From the NCBI GenBank assembly GCA_963974125.1, contig CAXBCH010000002.1, positions 131,864 through 195,863 on the forward strand: a stretch of DNA of 64,000 bases, in the 5' to 3' direction. The position numbers and the translations under genes are program-made. The notes beneath the pieces are model-generated. The model saw nothing but the letters and a program-made list of their open reading frames with translations, did not search any database and was not told the origin of the DNA. Source of the stretch: Haliea sp963974125 (GTDB taxonomy: Bacteria; Pseudomonadota; Gammaproteobacteria; Pseudomonadales; Halieaceae). Shown one piece after another: positions 45,189 through 53,170 of the stretch (positions within the stretch are counted from its first letter, which is position 1; every line of letters begins with the position of its first letter).

Positions 45189-47600
45189 TCAGTGCGTATT
45201 AATCCGGTTTTTCTCGCCCTGGCCACTATCCTGCCCGGTACCCGGAGCCGGCGCCAGATACTCCTCGTCGGTCAGCGGTTCCGGCATCTGCTCCAGTGCA
45301 ATCGCCAACACTTCATCAATCCATTTCACCGGCCGGATCTGCAGGTCCTGCTTGATATTGTCGGGCACTTCCTTGAGATCGCGCTCGTTCTCCTTCGGAA
45401 TGATGACTGTCTTGATACCGCCGCGGCGAGCTGCCAGAAGCTTTTCCTTGAGACCACCGATGGGCAACACCTCGCCGCGCAGGGTAATCTCCCCGGTCAT
45501 CGCCACATCGGCGCGCACCGCGATACCCGCACAGACCGAGACCAGCGCGGTGCACATGGCGACGCCGGCACTGGGGCCGTCCTTGGGGGTCGCCCCTTCC
45601 GGGACATGGATGTGGACGTCATGTTTTTCATGCCAGGATGCCGGAATACCCAGCATCTGCGAGCGGCTGCGGATCACCGTGGTCGCCGCCTGAATGGACT
45701 CCTGCATCACATCGCCCAGGGAACCGGTCTTGACGTAGCGGCCCTTGCCGGCCACGGAGGCAGCCTCGATGGTGAGCAACTCACCGCCGACCGACGTCCA
45801 GGCGAGCCCGGTGACCTGCCCGACCTTGTTCTCGTCTTCCGCAATCCCGTAGTTGAATTTGCGCACGCCGAGCAGATCGGGGAGCATCTCCGCCGTCACC
45901 ACGGTATCGGAGTCGACCTCATTGAGGGCAAAGCGCTTGACCATCTTGCGGCAGATCTTGGCAATCTCCCGCTCCAGAGAGCGCACCCCGGCTTCCCGCG
46001 TGTAATAGCGGATAATGTCGATCACGGTACCTTCGGCAATGCTGACCTCGTCCTTGGCCAGACCATTCTGTCGCAGCTGTTTCGGGATCAGGTAACGCTC
46101 GGCAATGTTGACCTTTTCGTCCTCGGTATAGCCGGGGATGCGAATGACCTCCATGCGATCCAGCAGCGGGCCCGGGATGTTCATGGTATTGGAGGTACAG
46201 ACGAACATGACATCCGAGAGGTCATAGTCGACCTCGAGGTAGTGGTCGTTGAAAGCGTGGTTCTGTTCCGGATCCAGCACTTCCAGCATCGCCGATGCCG
46301 GGTCACCCCGATGATCCATGCCCATCTTGTCGATCTCGTCGAGCAGGAACAGCGGGTTGCGGACCCCGGCCTTGGACATTTTTTGCAGCAGCTTGCCAGG
46401 CATTGAGCCTATGTAGGTACGGCGGTGGCCGCGAATCTCGGCTTCGTCCCGGACCCCGCCCAGCGCCATGCGCACAAATTTGCGGTTGGTGGCACGGGCA
46501 AGGGACTCACCCAGTGACGTCTTGCCGACCCCGGGCGGACCCACCAGGCACAGCACCGGCCCCTTGACCTTGCGTACGCGCTTCTGTACCGCCAGGTACT
46601 CGAGGATACGCTCCTTGACCTCTTCCAGTCCGAAGTGGTCTTCGTTGAGAATGGTGGAGGCGCGCTTCAGGTCATGCTTGACCTTGCTGCGCTTGGACCA
46701 GGGCACGCTGACCATCCAGTCGATGTAGCTGCGCACTACCGATGCCTCGGCGGACATCGGTGACATCATCTTGAGCTTGTTCAACTCCGCCAGCGCCTTG
46801 GTCCTGGCCTCGTCGGGCATGCGTGCATCTTCGATGCGCGCCTGCAGGTCATCCAGCTCGCTGGGAGCCTCATCGAGATCTCCCAACTCCTTCTGGATCG
46901 CCTTCATCTGTTCGTTCAGGTAATACTCGCGCTGGCTCTTCTCCATCTGCTTCTTGACCCGGCCGCGGATGCGCTTTTCGACCTGGAACAGGTCGATTTC
47001 CGCCTCCATCAGGCCCATCAGATGTTCCAGCCGCGCACGCACCTGGGCCACCTCCAGGATCTTCTGCTTCTCCTGCAGGTCCACGCTCATGTGGGCGGCT
47101 ATGGTATCTGCCAGCCGCCCTGGCTCGTCGATGCCCGAGAGGGAGGTCAGCACTTCCGCGGGAACTTTCTTGCTCAGATTGACGTATTTTTCGAACTGGG
47201 AGACGGTGGAGCGCAGCAACCCCTCGGCCTCGTCGTCGGGGATTTCTTCACTTTCGATCTCCCGCACACCGGCAACAGTGAAGCGGCCTTCATCATCGAC
47301 GTTATCAATCACCGCCCGGTAACTCCCCTCCACCAATACCTTGATGGTGCCGTCAGGGAGCTTGAGCAATTGCAGGATGTTGGAAACCGTTCCCACCTGG
47401 TAGATGTCGTCTACCCCGGGATTGTCGTCGGCGGCGTTGCGCTGCGCTACCAGCAGTACCTGCTTGCCACCGGCCATGGCGTCTTCCAGCGCCTCGACGG
47501 ATTTTTCGCGCCCCACAAACAGCGGCAATACCATGTGTGGGTACACAACGACATCGCGCAGGGGCAGCAGAGGAAGATCAACAACAGATGATGAACCCAT
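45189..47600 (-). CDS. lon: ATP-dependent protease Lon
   Basis: 803 aa. N-terminal LON substrate domain (LPLLPLRDVVVYPHMVLPLFVG), coiled region, AAA+ module with Walker A LVGPPGVGKTSLGES and Walker B PLFLLDEIDKMG, and the protease domain with catalytic Ser in PKDGPSAGVAM and Lys in GGLKEKLLAA. ATG at 47600 has GGAG 6 nt upstream; the longer frame to 47663 starts inside the promoter region. Probably induced by heat through the sigma-32-type site just upstream. Confidence 0.97.
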   Translation of the reverse strand: MGSSSVVDLPLLPLRDVVVYPHMVLPLFVGREKSVEALEDAMAGGKQVLLVAQRNAADDNPGVDDIYQVGTVSNILQLLKLPDGTIKVLVEGSYRAVIDNVDDEGRFTVAGVREIESEEIPDDEAEGLLRSTVSQFEKYVNLSKKVPAEVLTSLSGIDEPGRLADTIAAHMSVDLQEKQKILEVAQVRARLEHLMGLMEAEIDLFQVEKRIRGRVKKQMEKSQREYYLNEQMKAIQKELGDLDEAPSELDDLQARIEDARMPDEARTKALAELNKLKMMSPMSAEASVVRSYIDWMVSVPWSKRSKVKHDLKRASTILNEDHFGLEEVKERILEYLAVQKRVRKVKGPVLCLVGPPGVGKTSLGESLARATNRKFVRMALGGVRDEAEIRGHRRTYIGSMPGKLLQKMSKAGVRNPLFLLDEIDKMGMDHRGDPASAMLEVLDPEQNHAFNDHYLEVDYDLSDVMFVCTSNTMNIPGPLLDRMEVIRIPGYTEDEKVNIAERYLIPKQLRQNGLAKDEVSIAEGTVIDIIRYYTREAGVRSLEREIAKICRKMVKRFALNEVDSDTVVTAEMLPDLLGVRKFNYGIAEDENKVGQVTGLAWTSVGGELLTIEAASVAGKGRYVKTGSLGDVMQESIQAATTVIRSRSQMLGIPASWHEKHDVHIHVPEGATPKDGPSAGVAMCTALVSVCAGIAVRADVAMTGEITLRGEVLPIGGLKEKLLAARRGGIKTVIIPKENERDLKEVPDNIKQDLQIRPVKWIDEVLAIALEQMPEPLTDEEYLAPAPGTGQDSGQGEKNRINTH

Positions 47601-47637
47601 AGGAATCTCCGGGTTAAAAATGGTCACGCCTGACCCA

Positions 47638-47666
47638 TAGATGGGGGCGACTCCAGAAATCACAAG
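47638..47666 (-). promoter_or_regulatory. Sigma-32 (heat-shock) promoter of lon
   Basis: On the minus strand CTTGTGA, a 13-bp spacer, then CCCCATCTA. This is a close match to the known sigma-32 consensus CTTGAAA-N(11-16)-CCCCATNT. It lies about 40-65 bp upstream of the lon start codon, downstream of clpX. Confidence 0.75.
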
Positions 47667-47712
47667 CCGCCGAGGCAGCGGCGGACAATTGCGGCCGCCG
47701 GGCGGACCGCAC

Positions 47713-49011
47713 TCAGTCGTCCTTGGAGGCGGTCCGGGGAGCGGGCTCGTGATTCTGGTAGACCAGCAGGGGCTCGGAGTCGCCGCGAATCACGGACTCG
47801 TCGATAACCACCTTGCTGACATCGCTCCGGGAAGGGATGTTGTACATGGAGTCCAGCAGTACCCCTTCGAGGATGGAGCGCAGGCCCCGGGCCCCGGTCT
47901 TGCGCTCCATGGCGCGCTCTGCCACCGCGCGCAGACCGTCCTCGCGGAAATCGACTTCAACGCCCTCCATCTCGAACAGCTTGCTGTACTGCTTGGTCAG
48001 GGAATTGCGCGGCTCGGTAAGTATCTGCACCAGAGCCGGCACGTCCAGTTCTTCCAGGGTCGCGATCACTGGCAGGCGACCGACAAACTCCGGGATCAGG
48101 CCGTACTGCACCAGGTCCTCGGGTTCCAGGTCGAACAGCAACTCGCCAACATTGCGGCGCTCGTCCTTGCTCTTGACCTCGGCATTGAAGCCGATGCCGC
48201 CCTTTTCCGAGCGGTTGCGGATCACCTTGTCGAGACCGGCGAAGGCGCCGCCACAGATGAACAGGATATTGGAGGTGTCCACCTGCAGGAATTCCTGCTG
48301 TGGATGCTTGCGCCCGCCCTGCGGCGGCACCGACGCGACCGTGCCCTCGATCAGCTTCAACAGCGCCTGCTGCACACCCTCCCCGGAAACGTCACGGGTG
48401 ATGGAGGGGTTGTCTGACTTGCGCGAGATCTTGTCGATTTCGTCGATGTAGACGATACCCACCTGGGCCTTCTCGACATCGTAGTCGCACTTCTGCAACA
48501 GCTTCTGGATGATGTTCTCGACGTCTTCCCCCACATAACCCGCTTCGGTCAGCGTGGTCGCATCGGCAATCGTGAAGGGCACATCCAGCAGCCGGGCCAG
48601 GGTCTCGGCCAGCAAAGTCTTGCCGCTACCGGTTGGACCCACCAGCAGGATATTGCTTTTGCCGAGTTCGACGTCTTCGCCGCGGGTGCTGGATTGGCCG
48701 TGGCGCAGGCGCTTGTAGTGGTTGTATACAGCGACAGAAAGTACCTTTTTGGCACGCTGCTGGCCGATCACATACTCGTCGAGAATGGCCTTGATCTCGT
48801 GCGGCGTGGGCAGGTTGTCGCGCTTGGCTTCACTGCTGCTTTCCTGCACTTCCTCGCGGATGATGTCGTTGCATAGATCCACACACTCATCGCAGATGAA
48901 CACCGATGGACCGGCAATCAACTTGCGTACTTCGTGCTGGCTCTTGCCGCAAAATGAGCAATACAGCAGCTTGCCACCGTCGTCGCCTGATTTTGTGGTG
49001 TCTTTAGTCAT
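47713..49011 (-). CDS. clpX: ATP-dependent Clp protease ATP-binding subunit ClpX
   Basis: 432 aa AAA+ unfoldase working with ClpP. N-terminal four-cysteine zinc domain (LYCSFCGKSQHEV...FICDECVDLC), Walker A LVGPTGSGKTLLAETLA, Walker B IVYIDEIDKI, the pore loop GYVGEDVE, and a ClpP-docking loop around LIEGTVASVPPQGGRKHP. ATG 49011 gives the usual MTKDTTKSGDDGGKLLY N-terminus; the extension to 49188 overlaps clpP and is rejected. Confidence 0.97.
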   Translation of the reverse strand: MTKDTTKSGDDGGKLLYCSFCGKSQHEVRKLIAGPSVFICDECVDLCNDIIREEVQESSSEAKRDNLPTPHEIKAILDEYVIGQQRAKKVLSVAVYNHYKRLRHGQSSTRGEDVELGKSNILLVGPTGSGKTLLAETLARLLDVPFTIADATTLTEAGYVGEDVENIIQKLLQKCDYDVEKAQVGIVYIDEIDKISRKSDNPSITRDVSGEGVQQALLKLIEGTVASVPPQGGRKHPQQEFLQVDTSNILFICGGAFAGLDKVIRNRSEKGGIGFNAEVKSKDERRNVGELLFDLEPEDLVQYGLIPEFVGRLPVIATLEELDVPALVQILTEPRNSLTKQYSKLFEMEGVEVDFREDGLRAVAERAMERKTGARGLRSILEGVLLDSMYNIPSRSDVSKVVIDESVIRGDSEPLLVYQNHEPAPRTASKDD

Positions 49012-49117
49012 GCTCTGCCCTGTGGTCCGTGTATTCTGCCAACTCACCTTCTTTAAAGATGATGTTTTTTCCCACCATTTGCAAGTCCCGCGGGACCGCT
49101 GTGGAGATAGGGGCCAG

Positions 49118-49756
49118 TTACTTCGCCGCCGCAGCCCGGCGGTTGATGACCTCGTCGACCAAGCCGTATTCCTTGCTCTGCTCCGCATTCAGGAAGCGAT
49201 CGCGCTCGGTGTCGCGCTCTATGGTTTCCAGGGTCTGACCCGTGTGTTCGGCCATCAGTTCATTGAGCCGCCGGCGAATGATGAGAATTTCACGGGCGTG
49301 GATCTCGATGTCCGAGGCCTGGCCCTGGGCACCGCCACTGGGCTGGTGAATCATGGTGCGGGCATTGGGCAGGATGAAGCGCTTGCCCTTGGCTCCACCA
49401 CCGAGCAGGAAAGCCCCCATTGACGCCGCCTGGCCGATGCACATGGTGCTGACGTCCGGCTTGATGAATTGCATGGTGTCGTAGATCGACAATCCCGCGG
49501 TCACCGAGCCCCCGGGCGAGTTGATGTAGAGGTGGATATCCTTGTCCGGGTTCTCGGATTCGAGAAACAGGAGCTGGGCCACAATCAGGTTCGCCATGTG
49601 GTCTTCAACGGCTCCCACCACGAAGACGACCCGCTCCTTGAGCAGGCGCGAGTAGATGTCATAGGAGCGCTCCCCGCGGGCGGTCTGCTCCACAACCATC
49701 GGGATCAAACCGAGGTTGTTGATGGTGTTGCTGTTACGGCCGTCTGGCAGGTTTGA
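49118..49756 (-). CDS. clpP: ATP-dependent Clp protease proteolytic subunit ClpP
   Basis: 212 aa. Catalytic triad: Ser in CIGQAASMGAFLL, His in RTMIHQPSGG and Asp in the following RRLNELMAEHTGQTLETIERDTERD region. N-terminus MSNLPDGRNSNTINNLGLIPMVVEQTARGERSYDIYSRLL is typical, including the short propeptide. AAGGAA precedes ATG 49756 by 9 nt. Between tig and clpX as in E. coli. Confidence 0.97.
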   Translation of the reverse strand, partial: SNLPDGRNSNTINNLGLIPMVVEQTARGERSYDIYSRLLKERVVFVVGAVEDHMANLIVAQLLFLESENPDKDIHLYINSPGGSVTAGLSIYDTMQFIKPDVSTMCIGQAASMGAFLLGGGAKGKRFILPNARTMIHQPSGGAQGQASDIEIHAREILIIRRRLNELMAEHTGQTLETIERDTERDRFLNAEQSKEYGLVDEVINRRAAAAK

Positions 49757-49789
49757 CATGGTAGACTGTTCCTTGGCTATCAATCTGGC

Positions 49790-49812
49790 GGGCACCACCT
49801 GCGGTGGTGCCC
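49790..49812. other. Perfect 10-bp hairpin in the tig-clpP spacer
   Basis: GGGCACCACC, loop TGC, GGTGGTGCCC. It starts 9 bp beyond the tig stop (minus direction) and ends about 33 bp before clpP. No U-tract, so it more likely protects or attenuates the tig mRNA than fully terminates it. Confidence 0.75.
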
Positions 49813-49821
49813 GGTCTTGGG

Positions 49822-51147
49822 TCAGCCCTGGTTCTGTTGCGCCTGGGCGATCGCTTCCTGGTAGGTGCAGGCCTGTTCCGTGATGTTGGCGTCTTCCAGC
49901 AGTTTTTCCACCACGCTGTCTTCCAGCACCTTGGACTCTACGGACGCCAGCTGCTCCGGGTTCCCATAGTACCAGTTAACAACCTCTTCCGAGTCCTGAT
50001 AAGTGGCGGCCAGTTCCTCGATGGTTGAGCGCACCTTGGCGGGATCCGCCTTGAGGCCGTGCTTGCTGATCATCTCGGAGAGGATCAGGCCCAGCTTGAC
50101 GCGGCGCTCGGCGTTGTCCCGGAACATGTCGTCGGGAAGTATCGATTTGAGATCCAGACCCTCCGGCGCGGCGCCGCCAAACTGCTGGAACATCTGCCCG
50201 CGGAGCGCGTCTATTTCCTGCGCAACCAGCGCCCTGGGCACCTCAAGCGCCTTGTGCGCTTCAACTACCGCGTCCATCACCTGCTGCTTGACCTTGTTGT
50301 TTACGGCATTTTTGAGCTCCCGGCTCATATTTTCGGCAACTTCCTTGCGAAATTGTTCCTCGCCGCCCTCTTCCACGCCGTAGAGCCTGAACAACTCGTC
50401 GTCCAGTGGTGCCGGGGTCAATTCCTTGATGCTGTTGAGCTTGACCGCAAACTGCACAGCGGCCCCGCGCAGGTCCTCGTTGTGATAGTCGTCGGGAAAA
50501 CTCAGGTCCAGGGTCTTTTCTTCCCCTGGCTGCATGCCGACGATACCATCCTCGAAGCCCGGGATCATGCGCCCGGAGCCCAGTTCCAGGTCAGCACCCT
50601 CCGCGCTGCCACCTTCGAAGGGCTCGCCATCGCGGGTGCCGGTGTAGTCAATATTGACCTGGTCGCCAGTGGCGGCGGCGCGCTGCACCTCGTCCCAGCT
50701 ACCCTGCTGCTTGCGGAACACATCAATAATGGTGTCGACATCCGCGTCGGTGACCTCTGCCGCCGGCCGGGTCACCTCGAAACCGGCCATGGCGACCACT
50801 TCCACTTCCGGGAACACTTCGAACGTCGCCACATACTCCAGGTCCCTGCCGGGCTCCAGGTTCCGAGGCTCGATACTGGGCTGGCCGGCTGGGCGCAGCT
50901 TTTCCTGTACTACCGCCTCCTGGAAGGAACGACTCATGACCTCGCCGAGCACTTCCTGGCGCACGCCGGCGCCAAAGCGCTGGCGCATGACCTTCATCGG
51001 CACCTTGCCGGGGCGAAAGCCTGGCAAGCGCACGTTCTGGGCCGCTTTCTGCAGCCGGGAATCGACCTCACTGTCAACGCGCGCGGCGGGAACGCCCACG
51101 GTCAAACGTCGCTCCAGGCCTGAAGTCGTTTCAATGGACACCTGCAT
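49822..51147 (-). CDS. tig: Trigger factor (ribosome-associated chaperone)
   Basis: 441 aa. Ribosome-binding N-domain with the signature region FRPGKVPMKVMRQRFG (GFRxGxxP), FKBP-type PPIase domain in the middle (DQVNIDYTGTRDGEPFEGGSA...GFEDGIVGMQPGEEKTL), and the long helical C-domain. Binds nascent chains at the ribosome exit. ATG 51147 has AGGAA upstream. Located directly after the tRNA-Leu gene on the same strand, so the two may share a transcript. Confidence 0.96.
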   Translation of the reverse strand: MQVSIETTSGLERRLTVGVPAARVDSEVDSRLQKAAQNVRLPGFRPGKVPMKVMRQRFGAGVRQEVLGEVMSRSFQEAVVQEKLRPAGQPSIEPRNLEPGRDLEYVATFEVFPEVEVVAMAGFEVTRPAAEVTDADVDTIIDVFRKQQGSWDEVQRAAATGDQVNIDYTGTRDGEPFEGGSAEGADLELGSGRMIPGFEDGIVGMQPGEEKTLDLSFPDDYHNEDLRGAAVQFAVKLNSIKELTPAPLDDELFRLYGVEEGGEEQFRKEVAENMSRELKNAVNNKVKQQVMDAVVEAHKALEVPRALVAQEIDALRGQMFQQFGGAAPEGLDLKSILPDDMFRDNAERRVKLGLILSEMISKHGLKADPAKVRSTIEELAATYQDSEEVVNWYYGNPEQLASVESKVLEDSVVEKLLEDANITEQACTYQEAIAQAQQNQG

Positions 51148-51205
51148 GCTTATTCCTCACAATCCAATCGGTAGGGGGCGCCACGGCGCCCGGTCATCTG
51201 GTGCA

Positions 51206-51224
51206 ACCTTGCCCGGGGCAAGGT
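51206..51224. other. Hairpin between tRNA-Leu and tig
   Basis: ACCTTGC, loop CCGGG, GCAAGGT: a perfect 7-bp stem 10 bp past the tRNA 3' end. No U-tract on the minus strand. Possibly a weak terminator or an RNA-processing element separating tRNA and tig. Confidence 0.55.
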
Positions 51225-51234
51225 CACGGCAAGT

Positions 51235-51319
51235 TGGTGCGGAAGGAGAGACTCGAACTCTCACGCCTTGCGGCACTGGAACCTAAATCCAGCGCGTATA
51301 CCAATTTCGCCACTTCCGC
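51235..51319 (-). tRNA. tRNA-Leu (anticodon UAG)
   Basis: 85 nt on the minus strand. Acceptor stem GCGGAAG/CTTCCGC; D-arm with GG; anticodon stem CTGGA/TCCAG enclosing TTTAGGT, anticodon TAG; a long variable arm (GTGCCGCAAGGCGTG) as expected for a class II tRNA; T-arm GAGAGTTCGAGTCTCTC; encoded 3' CCA after the discriminator A. Confidence 0.97.
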
Positions 51320-51513
51320 TTGTAGGGAAACTACCATTGCGCCCGGTCGGCATGCTGGAATAATCCTGCAAACACACCGTAACTTTTTGATTCTTCAGGG
51401 GTAAACGCCCCGTCCACGCGCAATTTGGAGCTCTCACAAGGGCGCAGATTCTGCCACAAACCCAGGCTCTACACAACCGCGCAGGCATTCACCGCAGACA
51501 CAGCCAGTGGCGA

Positions 51514-52566
51514 TCAATCGGTCAGGCAGGCAGGGTCAAAGGCATCCTCGCCGCGCAGCCAGCGCACCACTTCGACTGCCGCGGGTCCCGGCAGTGTGCG
51601 GTAGAGAGCTTCGAGATCACTGCGCCGCTTCTCCGGCATATCCAGCCCCTGATCGCGAAACAGGGTGCTGTCGCGCTGCAACTGCTGCCAGACAGCCGCG
51701 CCGAGGATTGCGCCGGGAACATCGTCGCCGGCCGCCCTCTCCCCCGCATACAGCCGCGCCAGCCCCAGCAGGGCCGGCACTGAGCACAGCCCCTGGATCA
51801 TCGGGTTGCAGAAGTGCCCGCGCAGCGCGTCGGCTGCGCCCACAGGCCGCTGCGCCAGCGGCTCCAGGTAGAGGTGGCGGCTGCGCAAGGCACCGTCGTT
51901 CACCGGATAGTTGTCCCACAGTACCAGGGGTCGCCCCAGCGCCGCCCGCGCCCGCTCCACATCCCGGGCCAGAATGGACTTCGAACAGACTTCATTGCCG
52001 GTCCAGAACACATCGATCCCTGCGGGCAGCAGGCGGCCGAGCTCCGCCCAGTAGGATGCCGGCCGCGGGCCGAAATGGCGCTCCAACACCGGATCAAATG
52101 AATAGTACGTCGGACAGACCAGTAACCGGCTGGCCGTGGTCCAGTGCTCGATGTCGGCCACGATCTCAGCCTGGCGCCCGGCGAGGTCTGCCTGGTCGCC
52201 GGGCATGTCGTCAAAGAGTACCGCGAGCAGGGGCGCCTCCAGCTCGTTGAGCCGCTCGATCTTGCCCTGCAACCGCCGCTGCTCCCGCACGCCATAGCCG
52301 GCGTAGAGTTGAAAAGGTGACAGGCCGACACCGAAGCGCAGCCCTGCAGCAGCATAGTGGCGACTGAGCTCCAGCAACTGCCGCCATTCAGCTGCGGGCC
52401 AGTCATTCTGCCACTGCCTGCGCAGGAAAGGGTCAGCCTTGGGGGCGTAGAGGAAGCTGTTGAGGCCCAGCTGGCACAAGATATCCGCATAATCCAGCCG
52501 CAACTGCTGGCCCCAGGGATGCCCGTAAAACCCCTCCACCACACCAGTTAGGAACTCAGAAGACAC
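51514..52566 (-). CDS. GH84 beta-N-acetylglucosaminidase (O-GlcNAcase-like) protein
   Basis: 350 aa consisting of a GH84 catalytic barrel with little else. The family opening GVVEGFYGHPWG (residues 8-19) closely matches O-GlcNAcases. Other conserved parts are LYAPKADPFLRRQW, FGVGLSPF, the catalytic Asp pair FDD (Asp119-Asp120), CPTYYS, DVFWTGNEVCSK and LWDNYPVNDG. No signal peptide or membrane anchor, so it should be cytosolic, unlike secreted bacterial GH84 toxins. GTG start without a strong Shine-Dalgarno. Isolated on the minus strand; natural substrate unknown. Confidence 0.88.
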   Translation of the reverse strand: MSSEFLTGVVEGFYGHPWGQQLRLDYADILCQLGLNSFLYAPKADPFLRRQWQNDWPAAEWRQLLELSRHYAAAGLRFGVGLSPFQLYAGYGVREQRRLQGKIERLNELEAPLLAVLFDDMPGDQADLAGRQAEIVADIEHWTTASRLLVCPTYYSFDPVLERHFGPRPASYWAELGRLLPAGIDVFWTGNEVCSKSILARDVERARAALGRPLVLWDNYPVNDGALRSRHLYLEPLAQRPVGAADALRGHFCNPMIQGLCSVPALLGLARLYAGERAAGDDVPGAILGAAVWQQLQRDSTLFRDQGLDMPEKRRSDLEALYRTLPGPAAVEVVRWLRGEDAFDPACLTD

Positions 52567-52606
52567 GACCGGGGGATCCCTTATTACTTTTCGAAGCGCA
52601 AATCAA

Positions 52607-52618
52607 GGAATATATTCC
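52607..52618. promoter_or_regulatory. 12-bp palindrome GGAATATATTCC upstream of GH84 gene
   Basis: Perfect palindrome 41 bp before the GH84 start (minus) and just before the putative plus-strand sRNA. It could be an operator, or its TATATT/AATATA core a -10 element on either strand. Confidence 0.35.
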
Positions 52619-52619
52619 G

Positions 52620-52809
52620 AATTAGCCTAATAATCCGCCGCTTTGATGTGGAAAATTACCACTGATCGACGATACTTAAGTCGTGGCTGTTACACCCCTG
52701 AATGTAGCTAACGGTCGCAGGAGTCCCTTTTTGCTCCTACAGGGAAGCAATTCCTTTGTGTTTCACTCCTAATGGTCTTCTTGGGTCCCCTTCGGGACCC
52801 ATTTTTTTT
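52620..52809 (+). ncRNA. Candidate small RNA with intrinsic terminator (5' end approximate)
   Basis: A plus-strand terminator with eight U residues sits at the end of a 250-bp intergenic region. Every annotated neighbour is on minus, so the terminator belongs to a plus-strand transcript with no standard gene. Upstream of it are foldable elements: AGGAG...CTCCT around 52719-52738, and AGGGAA-GCAA-TTCCTT with a GNRA tetraloop around 52741-52756. A 21-codon ORF also lies inside (ATG near 52646). No known RNA family was recognised, and the promoter is unassigned, so the 5' end is a guess. Confidence 0.4.
52782..52809 (+). terminator. Strong rho-independent terminator, plus strand
   Basis: TGGGTCCC, loop CTTC, GGGACCCA, then TTTTTTTT. 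Eight-base-pair GC-rich stem and eight U residues. On the minus strand there is no U-tract after the stem, so it is oriented for plus-strand transcription. Confidence 0.9.
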
Positions 52810-52816
52810 GCTGCCG

Positions 52817-53170
52817 CTACATGGTGTGGGTGGGCCTGTCGGAGCTGAGGGATCCCGCGAGATGATTCTCGATCTTGCTGTTGGCGATCGCATCCTGCTC
52901 ACTGAACTGTACCCCGATACCCGCCGTGCGATTGCCCTGGGCGCCCCGCGGTGTGACCCAGACCACCCTGCCCGAGATCGGGATCTTTTCCGGCTCGTCC
53001 ATCAGGGTCAGCAACATGAAGACTTCGTCGCCGACGCTGTAGCTCTTGTTGGTCGGCACGAACAGGCCACCGTGATTGAGAAACGGCATGTAAGCGGAAT
53101 ACAGCACCGCCTTGTCCTTGATGGTGAGCGACAGAATGCCGTTGCGACTGCCTGCAGCTGTATCACTCAT
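52817..53170 (-). CDS. pilZ: PilZ-domain protein (type IV pilus PilZ-like)
   Basis: 117 aa, nearly all PilZ fold: ILSLTIKDKAVLYSAYMPFLNHGGLFVPTNKSYSVGDEVFMLLTLMDEPEKIPISGRVVWVTPRGAQGNRTAGIGVQF. It lacks the RxxxR c-di-GMP-binding arm at the N-terminus, as does P. aeruginosa PilZ (PA2960), which is needed for type IV pili. The position directly after holB-tmk-mltG-pabC-fabF is the same as in Pseudomonas, supporting the name. Confidence 0.88.
   Translation of the reverse strand: MSDTAAGSRNGILSLTIKDKAVLYSAYMPFLNHGGLFVPTNKSYSVGDEVFMLLTLMDEPEKIPISGRVVWVTPRGAQGNRTAGIGVQFSEQDAIANSKIENHLAGSLSSDRPTHTM

Noticed and set aside
52782..52809. Terminator for pilZ on the minus strand
   Set aside because: The U-tract is on the plus strand; reading minus, the A-tract comes before the stem and no U residues follow it.
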